This document shows, one piece after another, positions 56,082 through 64,000 of a DNA stretch of 64,000 nucleotides. Where the stretch lies: assembly GCF_913064665.1 (NCBI RefSeq), contig NZ_CAJYBT010000007.1, forward strand, positions 53,619 through 117,618, written 5' to 3'. This DNA is from an uncultured Thioclava sp. (GTDB lineage Bacteria > Pseudomonadota > Alphaproteobacteria > Rhodobacterales > Rhodobacteraceae). The notes under the pieces were generated by a model, which ran no database searches, had not been told where the DNA came from, and saw only the letters and a list, made by a program, of their open reading frames with translations. Made by a program: the position numbers and the translations under genes. The number at the start of each line of letters is the position of its first letter. The first letter of the stretch is position 1.

Positions 56082-56813
56082 ATGAGTGCACAGCTACCCC
56101 GCGTCATGCTTGATCTTGCCGCAGCCGTCTCACCGCAGGTGTTTCGCCTTTTGCGCCAGCGCATCATTCGCGGCGAGTTGGAACCGGGCACCCGAATTTC
56201 CGAAGCTGAGATTGCCGCAAGCTATGAGGTCAGCCGCCAACCGGTGCGCGAGGCCTTCATCAAGCTTGCCGAAGAGGGGCTGGTGGAGGTGCGTCCGCAG
56301 CGCGGCACATTCGTGCGCCGTATCGTCGTTTCTGAGGTGATGGATGCGCGCTTTGTGCGCGAGGCAATCGAGGCCGATATCGTCAAGCTTTTGGCGGCGA
56401 AGCCCGATCCTGCGCTGGGGCGTGCTTTGGGGCGTTTAATCACGGCACAGGAAAAATGCGCCGCCAAGCAGGACCATCTCGGCTTTATCGAACTGGATGA
56501 GCGCTTTCACAAGACGCTGGCCGAGGCGGCGGGCAAAAGCCACGCCTGGGCGGTGGTGGAAAGCGTCAAATCGCAGATGGACCGGGTGCGCCATCTCAGC
56601 ACGCAGCGTTTTCCAATGGCGAAGCTGGTGGCCCAGCACGGGGTGGTGTTGAGCGCGATCATGCAGGGCGACCCGGTGCAGGCCGAGGCGGCGATCCGCC
56701 ATCACCTGCGCGCCATTCTGACAGATCTGCCCGAAGTTGTGGCTGAGAAGCCGGCCTTTTTTGACGCGCCGCAAGGTGGGCCCCAGAAACGTGGGGCACC
56801 GCAGGGCAAATAA
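56082..56813 (+). CDS. GntR family transcriptional regulator (FCD domain)
   Basis: 243 aa. An N-terminal winged HTH (RIIRGELEPGTRISEAEIAA, SYEVSRQPVREAFIKLAEEG) is followed by an all-helical FCD ligand domain (ARFVREAIEADIVKLLA; DERFHKTLAEAAGKSHAW) with metal-binding His residues. FCD-type GntR proteins commonly sense sugar acids. GAGGAGG precedes ATG 56082. It leads the dctPQM operon and is divergent from uxuA, so hexuronate or hexonate control is likely. Confidence 0.92.
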   Translation: MSAQLPRVMLDLAAAVSPQVFRLLRQRIIRGELEPGTRISEAEIAASYEVSRQPVREAFIKLAEEGLVEVRPQRGTFVRRIVVSEVMDARFVREAIEADIVKLLAAKPDPALGRALGRLITAQEKCAAKQDHLGFIELDERFHKTLAEAAGKSHAWAVVESVKSQMDRVRHLSTQRFPMAKLVAQHGVVLSAIMQGDPVQAEAAIRHHLRAILTDLPEVVAEKPAFFDAPQGGPQKRGAPQGK

Positions 56814-56849
56814 CGACCAAGACAGACTAAACAAATGGGAGGAGACCAA

Positions 56850-57863
56850 ATGTTTAAGACCGCAATGAACCGCCGACAGGCGCTTCAGGGGATGATGGGC
56901 GTGGCGGCGGCGACGACAGCGGCGGGGGCGATGTCTTTCGCCGGACGCGCCATGGCGGCAGAGCAATCGCTGTCCATCAACACCGCATTGGCCACCAGCG
57001 ATCCGCTTTATAAGGGGCTCGAGGCGCTGCAGGCCAATGTCGCCAAGGCCTCGGATGGGCGCTTGACGATCAAGCTTTTCCCCAATTCCCAGCTTGGCCC
57101 GGATGAGGACGTGCTGGAACAGGCGCGCGCCGGGGCTCCGGTGGCGGTGGTCGTCGATGGCGGGCGGCTGGCGCTGTATCAAAAGGAATTCGGCGTGCTG
57201 GGTGCGCCCTATCTTGCGCCCGGCTATGACGGCATTCGCAAGGTTGTCACCTCGCCGATGTTTGAGGATTGGGTGGGCAAGCTGCATGATGGCGCGCAAC
57301 TGCAAGTGCTGTCGTTCAACTGGTGGCAGGGGCTGCGCCATGTGCTTACCCAAGAAGAGGTCAATGTGCCCGCCGATCTAAAAGGCGTGCGTATGCGTAC
57401 CCCCGGCGCGCCAGTTTGGACCAAGACGATTGCTGCAATGGGCGCCACCCCCACGCCGATGCCTTGGGGCGAGGTCTATTCGGCGCTGTCCAGCCATGTC
57501 ATCGACGGGGCCGAAGCGCAGTTCCCCGCAATCGAGGGGGCCAAGCTTTACGAGGTGATCAGCCATATCACCAAGACCGGCCATATCAATCTGATCACCG
57601 GAATTGTCACCTCGGGGCCGTGGTTTGACACGCTTGCCCCCGATCTCAAGACGATCCTGCGTGATGAGACGCTCAAGGCGGGCGATATTGCCTCATACGG
57701 AACACGCGATTCCCTTGCCTCGATCGAGCAATCGCTGAAGGATAAGGGGCTTTCGGTGCGCGATATCGACACCACCCCGTTCAAAGAGGCGACCGCGCCC
57801 GTCTATGACGATCTGGGCTATGGCGATCTGCGCGACACATTGCAGGCGATGGCAAACAGCTAG
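56850..57863 (+). CDS. dctP: TRAP transporter substrate-binding protein, second system
   Basis: 337 aa. A long signal region (RRQALQGMMGVAAATTAAGA to GRAMAA) contains adjacent arginines and may be Tat-type. The fold marks are KLFPNSQLGPDEDVLEQARA, MRTPGAPVWTKTIAAMGATP and MPWGEVYSALSSHVIDGAEA. It is only distantly like the first DctP here. Context with uxuA and GntR suggests a hexuronate or aldonate ligand. GGGAGGAGACC precedes ATG 56850. Confidence 0.92.
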   Translation: MFKTAMNRRQALQGMMGVAAATTAAGAMSFAGRAMAAEQSLSINTALATSDPLYKGLEALQANVAKASDGRLTIKLFPNSQLGPDEDVLEQARAGAPVAVVVDGGRLALYQKEFGVLGAPYLAPGYDGIRKVVTSPMFEDWVGKLHDGAQLQVLSFNWWQGLRHVLTQEEVNVPADLKGVRMRTPGAPVWTKTIAAMGATPTPMPWGEVYSALSSHVIDGAEAQFPAIEGAKLYEVISHITKTGHINLITGIVTSGPWFDTLAPDLKTILRDETLKAGDIASYGTRDSLASIEQSLKDKGLSVRDIDTTPFKEATAPVYDDLGYGDLRDTLQAMANS

Positions 57864-57909
57864 GCCAAGGCGCGGGTGCGTCCCGGCGCGCCCGCAATGC
57901 GGCCAACCT

Positions 57910-57943
57910 GCGCTGCGTGCGCCCTGCGCCGGTTACGCAGCGC
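57910..57943 (+). other. Intercistronic stem-loop between second dctP and dctQ
   Basis: Perfect 9-bp stem GCGCTGCGT (57910-57918) / ACGCAGCGC (57935-57943) with a 16-base loop and no U tract. It is at the same place in the operon as the hairpins after the first dctP. Confidence 0.5.
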
Positions 57944-57965
57944 CCCCCCAACCCAGGAGAGCGAT

Positions 57966-58469
57966 ATGGCACGGATACTTGAGCGCGCGGAGCTGGTGGC
58001 TGGCATCGCTTTGCTCAGCATCATCACGCTTCTTGTCTTTGTCGCGGCGGTGATGCGCTTTTTCGATCATCCGTTGATTTGGTCGGTCGATCTGGCCCAG
58101 CTTCTGTTCATCTGGCTGTGTTTCGTGGGGGCGGCGCGCGCGATGCGCAAGCGGGTGCATCTGGGCGTTGATTTCGTTGTGCGCCTGCTGCCCGAGCGCG
58201 CGCGGCTGTGGCTGGAAAGCGCGCTATACGTTGTGTTCTGCGTCTTTTTGCTGATCCTCACGGTTGAGGGCTATGGCCTGACGATGATGAACCTGCAGCG
58301 CAAATTCGGCGACTCCGGGCTGTCTTATGCGTGGGTGACGATTGCGGTGCCTGCGGGCTCGTTGCTGCTGATCGCGGCGATGACGGGCAATCTGATTTCG
58401 GCATGGCGCAACCGAGGCCCGGGGGCTGCGCGGGTGTTCACCGGCGCTCCCTCAACCCCGGAGATCTAA
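57966..58469 (+). CDS. dctQ: TRAP transporter small permease, second system
   Basis: 167 aa, four helices. WSVDLAQLLFIWLCFVGAAR and MRKRVHLGVDFVVRLLP are the DctQ signatures. Shorter than the first DctQ because it lacks the loop insert. CAGGAGAGCG precedes ATG 57966. It ends 3 bases before dctM. Confidence 0.9.
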   Translation: MARILERAELVAGIALLSIITLLVFVAAVMRFFDHPLIWSVDLAQLLFIWLCFVGAARAMRKRVHLGVDFVVRLLPERARLWLESALYVVFCVFLLILTVEGYGLTMMNLQRKFGDSGLSYAWVTIAVPAGSLLLIAAMTGNLISAWRNRGPGAARVFTGAPSTPEI

Positions 58470-58472
58470 GCC

Positions 58473-59753
58473 ATGATCCTGATCGCCATCGTCTTTTTCG
58501 TCTTGCTGTTTTTGGGCGCGCCGGTTGCCTTTGCCATTGGCATCTCGGGGTTTACGTTTTTCCTGACCTCCGATGTGATGCCGATCTCCATCGGGGTGCA
58601 AAAGATCGCCACCGTTTCGCAAAGTTTTCCGCTACTCGCGGTGCCGTTTTTTGTGCTGGCGGGGCATTTGATGAATGAAAGCGGGATCACGGGGCGGCTG
58701 TTCAAGTTCTCCCATGTCGCGGTGGCCTGGATGGCGGGCGGGCTGGCGCAGGTCTCGATCATCTTGTCGACGCTGATGGGCGGGGTGTCGGGCTCGGCGG
58801 TTGCGGATGCGGCGATGGAGGCGCGCATTCTGGGCCCGCAAATGATCAAGCACGGCTATTCCAAGGGCTACGCGTCAAGCGTGATTGCGCTGTCTTCACT
58901 GATCACGGCGACGATCCCGCCCTCGATCGGGTTGATCCTGTATGGCTATGTCGGGCAGGTTTCGATCGGGCGGCTGTTCATGGCCGGGATCGTGCCGGGG
59001 CTGTTGATGATGGTCTTTTTGATGGTCGCGGCGTGGATCGTGGCCAAGCGGCGCAACTATGTTGTGGCCGACAGCCGCCGTCCCACCCCCTCTGAGCTGG
59101 GCCGCGCTGCGTGGCAGGCGAAATGGGCACTGTTGTTTCCGGTCTTGCTGATCGTCTCGATCCGGGGCGGTATTTTCACCCCCTCCGAGGTCGGCGCCTT
59201 TGCGGTCGTCTATTCGATCCTTGTGGGCCGGTTTGCCCATCGCGAGTTGACACTGGCGCGCATCACCACTGCCTTTTCCGATGCGATCACCGATATCGGT
59301 CTGATCATGCTGATCATTCTGATGAGCGGGATGATCGGGTTTGCGATCATCTTTTTGCAAGCGCCTCAAGATATCGCCCAAGCCTTGCTCTCCAACCTGT
59401 CGGACCCGCGCGCCATTGTGGCGGTGATCCTGATCAGCCTGTTTCTTGCGGGCCTGTTTTTCGAAAGCACGATCCTTGTGTTGCTGCTGACCCCGATCTT
59501 CGTGCCCGTGATCGAAAAGGCGGGGGTGGACCCGGTGCATTTCGGCATCTTGATGATGACCATCGTCACGCTGGGCTCGATGACGCCGCCGGTTGGGGTG
59601 GCGATGTATACGGTGTGCAGCATCCTCGACACCCCGCTGGAAGAGTATATCCGCGAGTCCCTGCCGTTCTTTCTGGCTATCTTTTTACTGCTCTTGTTGC
59701 TGCTGTTCGTTCCCCAACTCACGCTGTTCCTGCCCAATCTGATGTTTGGCTAG
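58473..59753 (+). CDS. dctM: TRAP transporter large permease, second system
   Basis: 426 aa, the standard DctM length. FVLAGHLMNESGITGRLF, GGVSGSAVADAAMEARILGP, SSLITATIPPSIGLILYGYV and LGSMTPPVGVAMYTVCSIL are the signatures. It is the sodium-coupled transport subunit, working with the DctP and DctQ just upstream. Confidence 0.93.
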   Translation: MILIAIVFFVLLFLGAPVAFAIGISGFTFFLTSDVMPISIGVQKIATVSQSFPLLAVPFFVLAGHLMNESGITGRLFKFSHVAVAWMAGGLAQVSIILSTLMGGVSGSAVADAAMEARILGPQMIKHGYSKGYASSVIALSSLITATIPPSIGLILYGYVGQVSIGRLFMAGIVPGLLMMVFLMVAAWIVAKRRNYVVADSRRPTPSELGRAAWQAKWALLFPVLLIVSIRGGIFTPSEVGAFAVVYSILVGRFAHRELTLARITTAFSDAITDIGLIMLIILMSGMIGFAIIFLQAPQDIAQALLSNLSDPRAIVAVILISLFLAGLFFESTILVLLLTPIFVPVIEKAGVDPVHFGILMMTIVTLGSMTPPVGVAMYTVCSILDTPLEEYIRESLPFFLAIFLLLLLLLFVPQLTLFLPNLMFG

Positions 59754-59770
59754 AGACGCGACTGGGGGCG

Positions 59771-60232
59771 TTATGAGGGCGCGGCAAAGACCGGGCGTGG
59801 CATCGTTATCACCGTCGCGATGGCGAGTATCTTCAGTGCGCTCTTGGAGGCAAAGCTCCAGATCCCAAAGGCTTGACCGGCCTGCAACCCCGCGCGCGCA
59901 AGGCTGCTTGCGAACAGGGCCGACAGGATCACCATATCTGCACCCAGCGCAAAGCCGGACACCACGCAGATCACGCCAAATCCCAGCGCAGCCCCTTGGG
60001 GCAGGGCGGCCGCGCCGACAAAGCCCGCAATCGCAAGCCCCACCATCCAGCCAAAGGCGGAATATCCCGCGCGCGCCGGCCAGATCAGCGCAAGCACCGT
60101 GGGCGCACCCGCCCCAATGACCACGCCGATCACCAGCCCGATCACCGCGAAATTCGGCACATGGATGTAAATCGGCATCCCGGCCGAGGCGAGGGGGAGC
60201 GCAAGCAAGCTGACACGCCAGTAATGGCTCAT
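59771..60232 (-). pseudogene. Internally deleted MFS (GPH-type) transporter
   Basis: 153 aa open frame. The first 30 residues (SYWRVSLLALPLASAGMPIY-like: HYWRVSLLALPLASAGMPIY, IHVPNFAV) are the N-terminus of a sugar-cation MFS transporter, and the last 60 (VSGFALGADMVILSALFASS, then GQAFGIWSFASKSALKILAI) resemble its C-terminal helices. Roughly the middle half of a 400-residue protein is missing and the C-terminus ends early. The frame is intact, so a short product could exist, but a working transporter is unlikely. It is convergent with dctM. Confidence 0.5.
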
Positions 60233-60563
60233 GATGCTCGCCTTGGGCGGGGCGCGACTGGGGGATCATCTGGGTTCCTCAATCGGCGCGCAGACTGCAA
60301 CGCCTTTGTGAAAGCGTTACGCAGTGATCGGAAGGTTGGATTGATCGTAGCTTGGCCTGTTTGCGCCGGGTGCGCGGGTGGTCGATCGTAAAACGAATTT
60401 CCTGCGCTTGCAGGTTTGGGGGAAAATATCTCTAAAACCTGTCAGTCGCTTGCAAAGAAATAGATTCATTTTGCTATTTTTAATGAAGTTATAGTCGCTG
60501 ATTGCGATATATTGAAAATTTGTGCCAAAAGTATCCTCAACAGGATGCGAGGAAAGACTGGCG
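60233..60563. other. AT-rich upstream region with inverted repeat
   Basis: 331 bases before the aminotransferase, with no gene. The part from 60420 to 60530 is distinctly AT-rich. TTCATT (60465-60470) and AATGAA (60482-60487) form an inverted repeat with an 11-base AT-rich centre, the kind of site Lrp/AsnC proteins bind, and an Lrp gene flanks the aminotransferase. Confidence 0.45.
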
Positions 60564-62288
60564 ATGACGCCCGGTTTGGCACATTCAAAGCATAGCGCAG
60601 CGGCAGACCTAGGCACCGAGGCCCTGATCGCGCGCATTCGCGACAGCGTCATCGGCGAGCGCACCGCGATACCCGGCCCTTATGGCGCGCGCCCGCTGGT
60701 CTATGCCGATTTCATCGCCTCGGGGCGCGCGCTTGGCTTTCTCGAAGAGGCCATCGCGCAAACGGTCTTGCCGCTCTATGGCAACACCCACACCGAGACC
60801 TCGGTGACGGGGCGCGAAACGACGGCGCTGCGCGAAGAGGCGCGCCAGATCATCGCCAAGGCGCTTGGGGCAGGGCCGCAGCATGCGGTGATCTTCACCG
60901 GCACTGGCGCGACGGCGGCGATTGACCGGCTGGTGCGCGGGATGGGCATCGAGGCGCTGGTGCGTGCTGGGCAGGCTCCGGTCGTGTTTGTCGGCCCTTA
61001 CGAGCACCACTCCAATGATCTGCCATGGCGCGAATCCGGCGCGGTGATCGAGCGGATCGGCCTGACCGCGACGGGTCAAATTGATCTGGAGCATCTGAGC
61101 GCGCGTCTTGGCGCGCATCCCGGCCCCGGCCTTAAGATCGGGGCGTTTTCGGCAGCCTCGAACGTGACGGGTATTCGCACGGATCTGAGTGCCGTGGCGC
61201 GGCTTTTGCATCAGCATGGCGCGCGGTTCGTGTGTGATTTCGCCGCTGCGGCGCCCTATATCAACATGCGCCTTCACCTGGACGGCGATGATCCGCAGGC
61301 CCGCATCGACGCGATCGTTTACTCTTCGCACAAGTTCATCGGCGGGCCGGGGGCCTCGGGGGTTCTGGTGGCGGAAAAATCGCTGTTCACCACGGCGCGC
61401 CCGGGCGTCACTGGGGGCGGCACGGTCAGCTATGTCACCGCCGATCACCACAGCTATGTGCGCGATCTTGAGCGGCGCGAAGAGGCGGGCACGCCCGGGA
61501 TCATCGGAGATATCCGCGCCGGTGCCGTGATGGCGCTGAAACAGGCGGTGGGCGCGCCCGAGATCGAACGACGCGAACACGCCCTTGTCAGCGCGGCGTT
61601 GCAGCAATTGGAGCAGGCACCGGGCGTCGAGGTATTGGGCCCGCTTGATCATGAGCGTATTGGCGTTCTCTCCTTCAATATCACCGCCAACGGACGTCGC
61701 CTGCATTACGGATTTGTTGTGGCGCTGCTCAACGATCTGTTTGGCATTCAGGCGCGGGGGGGATGTTCCTGCGCGGGGCCTTATGGTCATGATTTGCTGG
61801 GCATTTCCGCGCAGACCTCGCGCGCTTATGAAGGCGCGATTGCGCGGGGGCATAGCCTGATGCGGCCCGGCTGGGTGCGTCTGGGATATAACTACTTTTT
61901 CGATGCCGAGACCGCCGATTATCTGACGCAGGCGATCCTGTTCATCGCTGAAAATGGCGCGCGGTTTTTGTGTGATTACGAGGTCGACACCGTTAACGGC
62001 ATCTGGCGCCATCGTGCGGGTGGTGGCACGGTGTCGGCAAGTTTGGGCGCGTTCTGGGCGCAACCTGAGCGGCCAGAGGCGCGAAAGCTGCATGACCTCG
62101 CGCGCTACTATGACCTCGCCCAGGAATTGGCTGATGCGCGCGCGCTGCCCGATCTTGGCCGCGCCGCCGTTTTTGACCCTGACTGCGAGGCTTTGCGCGA
62201 TTTCTGGATGCCGCAGGATGTAGGGGCGCAGCCAGCCGCCTCACCCGCGTCGCGCGCGGTTGCGGACGCGCAGCGCGCGAAAGCCTGA
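60564..62288 (+). CDS. Class V aminotransferase-fold PLP enzyme
   Basis: 574 aa, longer than cysteine desulfurases (about 400). The PLP Lys is in YSSHKFIGGPGASG near residue 265. YGNTHTETSVTGRETTALRE, VIFTGTGATAAIDRLV and FVGPYEHHSNDLPWRESGA with the PLP-stacking His are class V marks. GGCSCAGPYGHDLLG near residue 410 has a Cys pair at the desulfurase-like active-site loop. The C-terminal 90 residues are additional. GAGGAAAG precedes ATG 60564. Substrate unknown; an adjacent Lrp regulator suggests an amino acid. Confidence 0.85.
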   Translation: MTPGLAHSKHSAAADLGTEALIARIRDSVIGERTAIPGPYGARPLVYADFIASGRALGFLEEAIAQTVLPLYGNTHTETSVTGRETTALREEARQIIAKALGAGPQHAVIFTGTGATAAIDRLVRGMGIEALVRAGQAPVVFVGPYEHHSNDLPWRESGAVIERIGLTATGQIDLEHLSARLGAHPGPGLKIGAFSAASNVTGIRTDLSAVARLLHQHGARFVCDFAAAAPYINMRLHLDGDDPQARIDAIVYSSHKFIGGPGASGVLVAEKSLFTTARPGVTGGGTVSYVTADHHSYVRDLERREEAGTPGIIGDIRAGAVMALKQAVGAPEIERREHALVSAALQQLEQAPGVEVLGPLDHERIGVLSFNITANGRRLHYGFVVALLNDLFGIQARGGCSCAGPYGHDLLGISAQTSRAYEGAIARGHSLMRPGWVRLGYNYFFDAETADYLTQAILFIAENGARFLCDYEVDTVNGIWRHRAGGGTVSASLGAFWAQPERPEARKLHDLARYYDLAQELADARALPDLGRAAVFDPDCEALRDFWMPQDVGAQPAASPASRAVADAQRAKA

Positions 62289-62310
62289 GAAAGCCGTCCC
62301 GCAGTGGCGA

Positions 62311-62784
62311 TCAGAGATATTTGGTCGGCACCGCCGTGGTGAATTTCAGCTCTTCCATCGAAATCGAGGAGTTCACGGTCGTAAATTCCAACTCCTCAAT
62401 CAGGCGTTGGTACACCATGTCATAGGCGGCAATGTCGGGCACCACGACCTTCATGATGTAGTCGGTGGCCCCGGTCAGGCGATAGGCCTCGACCACTTCG
62501 GGGACGTCCTCGATCAGGGCGCGGAACTTCTTGAACCATTCCATCGCGTGGCGTGGCGCGGTGACGCCGATAAAGATCGTCATCGGCACATTGGCCAGTT
62601 TCTGATCGACCACGGCGACGCGCGCACGGATCAGTCCCGAGCTTTCCATTCGTTTGATGCGCCGCCAGACCGGGGTGGCGCTGAGCCCGACACGCTCTGC
62701 GATGGCCGCGATGGGCAGGTCGCTATCAACCTGCAAAATCGCGAGGATTTTTTGATCGACTTCATCATAATCGCTCTCGCTCAT
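62311..62784 (-). CDS. Lrp/AsnC family transcriptional regulator
   Basis: 157 aa. N-terminal HTH (DQKILAILQVDSDLPIAAIA, ERVGLSATPVWRRIKRMESS) and C-terminal RAM ligand domain (VPEVVEAYRLTGATDYIMKV). Lrp-type octamers bind AT-rich DNA and respond to amino acids. AAGGAG stands 5 bases before ATG 62784; ATG 62787 is also possible. It is convergent with the class V enzyme, its probable target. Confidence 0.92.
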   Translation of the reverse strand: MSESDYDEVDQKILAILQVDSDLPIAAIAERVGLSATPVWRRIKRMESSGLIRARVAVVDQKLANVPMTIFIGVTAPRHAMEWFKKFRALIEDVPEVVEAYRLTGATDYIMKVVVPDIAAYDMVYQRLIEELEFTTVNSSISMEELKFTTAVPTKYL

Positions 62785-62861
62785 CATGTCTCCTTGCGGG
62801 CGGGCTGCGTGGCGCTGACTGCGTGTGAAACGGGCTTGGCGTTAAATCTGAGTCTATGCGA

Positions 62862-62874
62862 TCTGAATTTCAGA
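62862..62874. promoter_or_regulatory. Palindrome upstream of the Lrp gene
   Basis: TCTGAATTTCAGA is a perfect 13-base palindrome about 80 bases before the lrp-type start, with another ATCTGA half site at about 62845. It is a reasonable autoregulatory site. Confidence 0.35.
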
Positions 62875-63018
62875 GCAAGGTTTTGCGCATAAGGCCCGAT
62901 ATGGAGAAAATTCCGTCTGTCACAGGCTTGCCCGTGTGATGCCCCCAGCCGCCCCGACATTTCAGCGAAGGGGGAAAGATCAAAGGTCTTGGTTCTCTGT
63001 GGAATGCACATAGCGGGT

Positions 63019-63825
63019 TCAGGTGTCGCGCGCGATGATCCATTCCATTGCGGGATGTGCGACAAAACGCCAGTTGCGACGCGGTCCGGCCATCACGTTG
63101 AGGTAATACATCTCGAACCCGTAGGGCGCACCGCATGGGTGGTGCCCACGGGGCACCAGAACCACATCGCCATCTGACACCGCCATGGTCTCATCCAATG
63201 TGCCATCTTCGGTATAAACGCGTTGAATCCCAAAGCCTTGGGCGGGGTTCAGGCGGTGGTAATAGGTCTCTTCGAGATAGGTGATGCGGGGGAAATCATC
63301 TTCGTCATGACGATGCGAGGGATAGCTCGACCAGTGACCGGGCGGGGTGAACACTTCGGTCACCAGCAGGCTGTCGCAGTAGTCCTCGCCCTCCATGGCA
63401 ATGTTGTTGATATAGCGCGTATTGCTGCCTTTGCCGCGCTCGGTCAGGGTGATCCCATCGGGGCCGATCCGGCGTGCCTGATGCCCGCCATGCCCCGGGG
63501 CGGCACAGACCGCAATCGTGCAATCGCTTTGGGCGACGGCGGCCCATTGCGCGTCATTGGGCACATACAGGCAATGAGGGGGCGTTTTTTCGAAAACGTC
63601 CATCCTGTCGCCCAGACTGCCCCAATCCTGCCCCGCTGCGGTGATCGTGGCCTTGCCCTCGATCATGACAAGGATCACCTCATTCGGGCCGGTTTGTTCG
63701 CCCACATGATCGCCTGCGCGCAACCGATAAAGCGAAAATCCGACATAGCGCCAACCCGCAGTGGCGGCGGTGATGTCATGCACCTTACCATGGCGCCCAA
63801 AGGGTTTGCGTAGCAGATCTGGCAT
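63019..63825 (-). CDS. iolB: 5-deoxy-glucuronate isomerase
   Basis: 268 aa, cupin. It converts 5-deoxyglucuronate to 5-dehydro-2-deoxygluconate in myo-inositol breakdown. WRYVGFSLYRLRAGDHVGEQ, the metal-binding HWSSYPSHRHDEDDFPR and VLVPRGHHPCGAPYGFEMYY are signatures. AAGGAG lies 7 bases before ATG 63825. Other iol genes, if present, lie beyond the right edge; the last 175 bases of the window show no gene. Confidence 0.95.
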   Translation of the reverse strand: MPDLLRKPFGRHGKVHDITAATAGWRYVGFSLYRLRAGDHVGEQTGPNEVILVMIEGKATITAAGQDWGSLGDRMDVFEKTPPHCLYVPNDAQWAAVAQSDCTIAVCAAPGHGGHQARRIGPDGITLTERGKGSNTRYINNIAMEGEDYCDSLLVTEVFTPPGHWSSYPSHRHDEDDFPRITYLEETYYHRLNPAQGFGIQRVYTEDGTLDETMAVSDGDVVLVPRGHHPCGAPYGFEMYYLNVMAGPRRNWRFVAHPAMEWIIARDT

Positions 63826-64000
63826 CGTCTTCTCCTTCCAGCGGTCCGAACTTTGCGCAAAAGGCGGCGACACGCGCGGCTCGGATCGCTCAAACCTTGG
63901 GGCGTGGCGGGTAGATGATTTTGCCTCTAACACCGCTGTCCACGACAAGGGCGAACAGGGGTGATCACGACGGTCGATTTCGGCTCGCTGCCCAAATAAG

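Noticed and set aside
60609..62093. A 494-codon open frame antisense to the class V aminotransferase
   Set aside because: Shadow of a high-GC gene; composition is Arg/His/Gln-rich, with no ribosome site and no recognisable motif.
63826..64000. Possible start of another gene at the right edge
   Set aside because: Both strands contain only short open stretches without a ribosome site or recognisable residues, so nothing can be supported.

Overview
The window is high-GC chromosomal DNA from an alphaproteobacterium, most likely Rhodobacterales (Rhodobacteraceae). The evidence is infC with an ATA start, an FMN riboswitch in front of a RibH2-type lumazine synthase, a DUF4167 gene, two DctPQM TRAP operons, the order lptF-lptG-lptD-surA-pdxA-rsmA, and the palindromic intergenic repeats common in this group. 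I see no rRNA, tRNA, insertion sequence, prophage or CRISPR array. Most of the window is dense core genome; the accessory or decayed stretches are short.

Layout. 1-8.2 kb: a large family 2 glycosyltransferase, a candidate small RNA, infC, an alanine-rich membrane-anchored protein, two ferredoxin/flavin reductases and a cytochrome P450. 8.3-15.8 kb: a GNAT acetyltransferase, then a dicarboxylate-type system, dctB (interrupted by an in-frame amber codon), dctD (degenerate ATPase domain) and dctP-dctQ-dctM, with an AT-richer island between dctD and dctP. 16-24.7 kb: tag, a DEAD-box helicase, tpiA, an A-type Fe-S carrier, a SatD-DUF3307 pair with three phased operators, an Old Yellow Enzyme, a SufT-like protein, prfA and prmC. 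25-33.6 kb: DUF4167 protein and the LPS-export/outer-membrane operon. 33.7-43.9 kb: pepA-holC, a TSUP transporter, tgt, a hemolysin III-like protein, M32 carboxypeptidase with ctaA, ureide catabolism genes allA/allE, aroQ, and riboswitch-controlled ribH.

43.9-51.7 kb is a minus-strand run: CDP-alcohol phosphotransferase, membrane sulfatase, flippase-like protein, an NMT1/TauT-type ABC importer with a fused double permease, and a GT4 glycosyltransferase. It may be an uncharacterised envelope-lipid modification module. 51.8-55.96 kb: cytochrome b561, an endonuclease/phosphatase-fold protein, cbpM and cbpA with a 32-codon coupled upstream ORF, and uxuA. uxuA is divergent from a GntR regulator and a second dctPQM operon, together a probable hexuronate/hexonate uptake and catabolism locus. 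The right end has a decayed MFS transporter, a class V aminotransferase convergent with an Lrp regulator, and iolB.

The most interesting items are the satD operator array with a predicted leaderless promoter, the broken dctB/dctD pair, the structured small RNA with repeated UCCC motifs, and the coupled micro-ORF before cbpA. All functional statements are inferred from reading the sequence; nothing was searched or computed externally.
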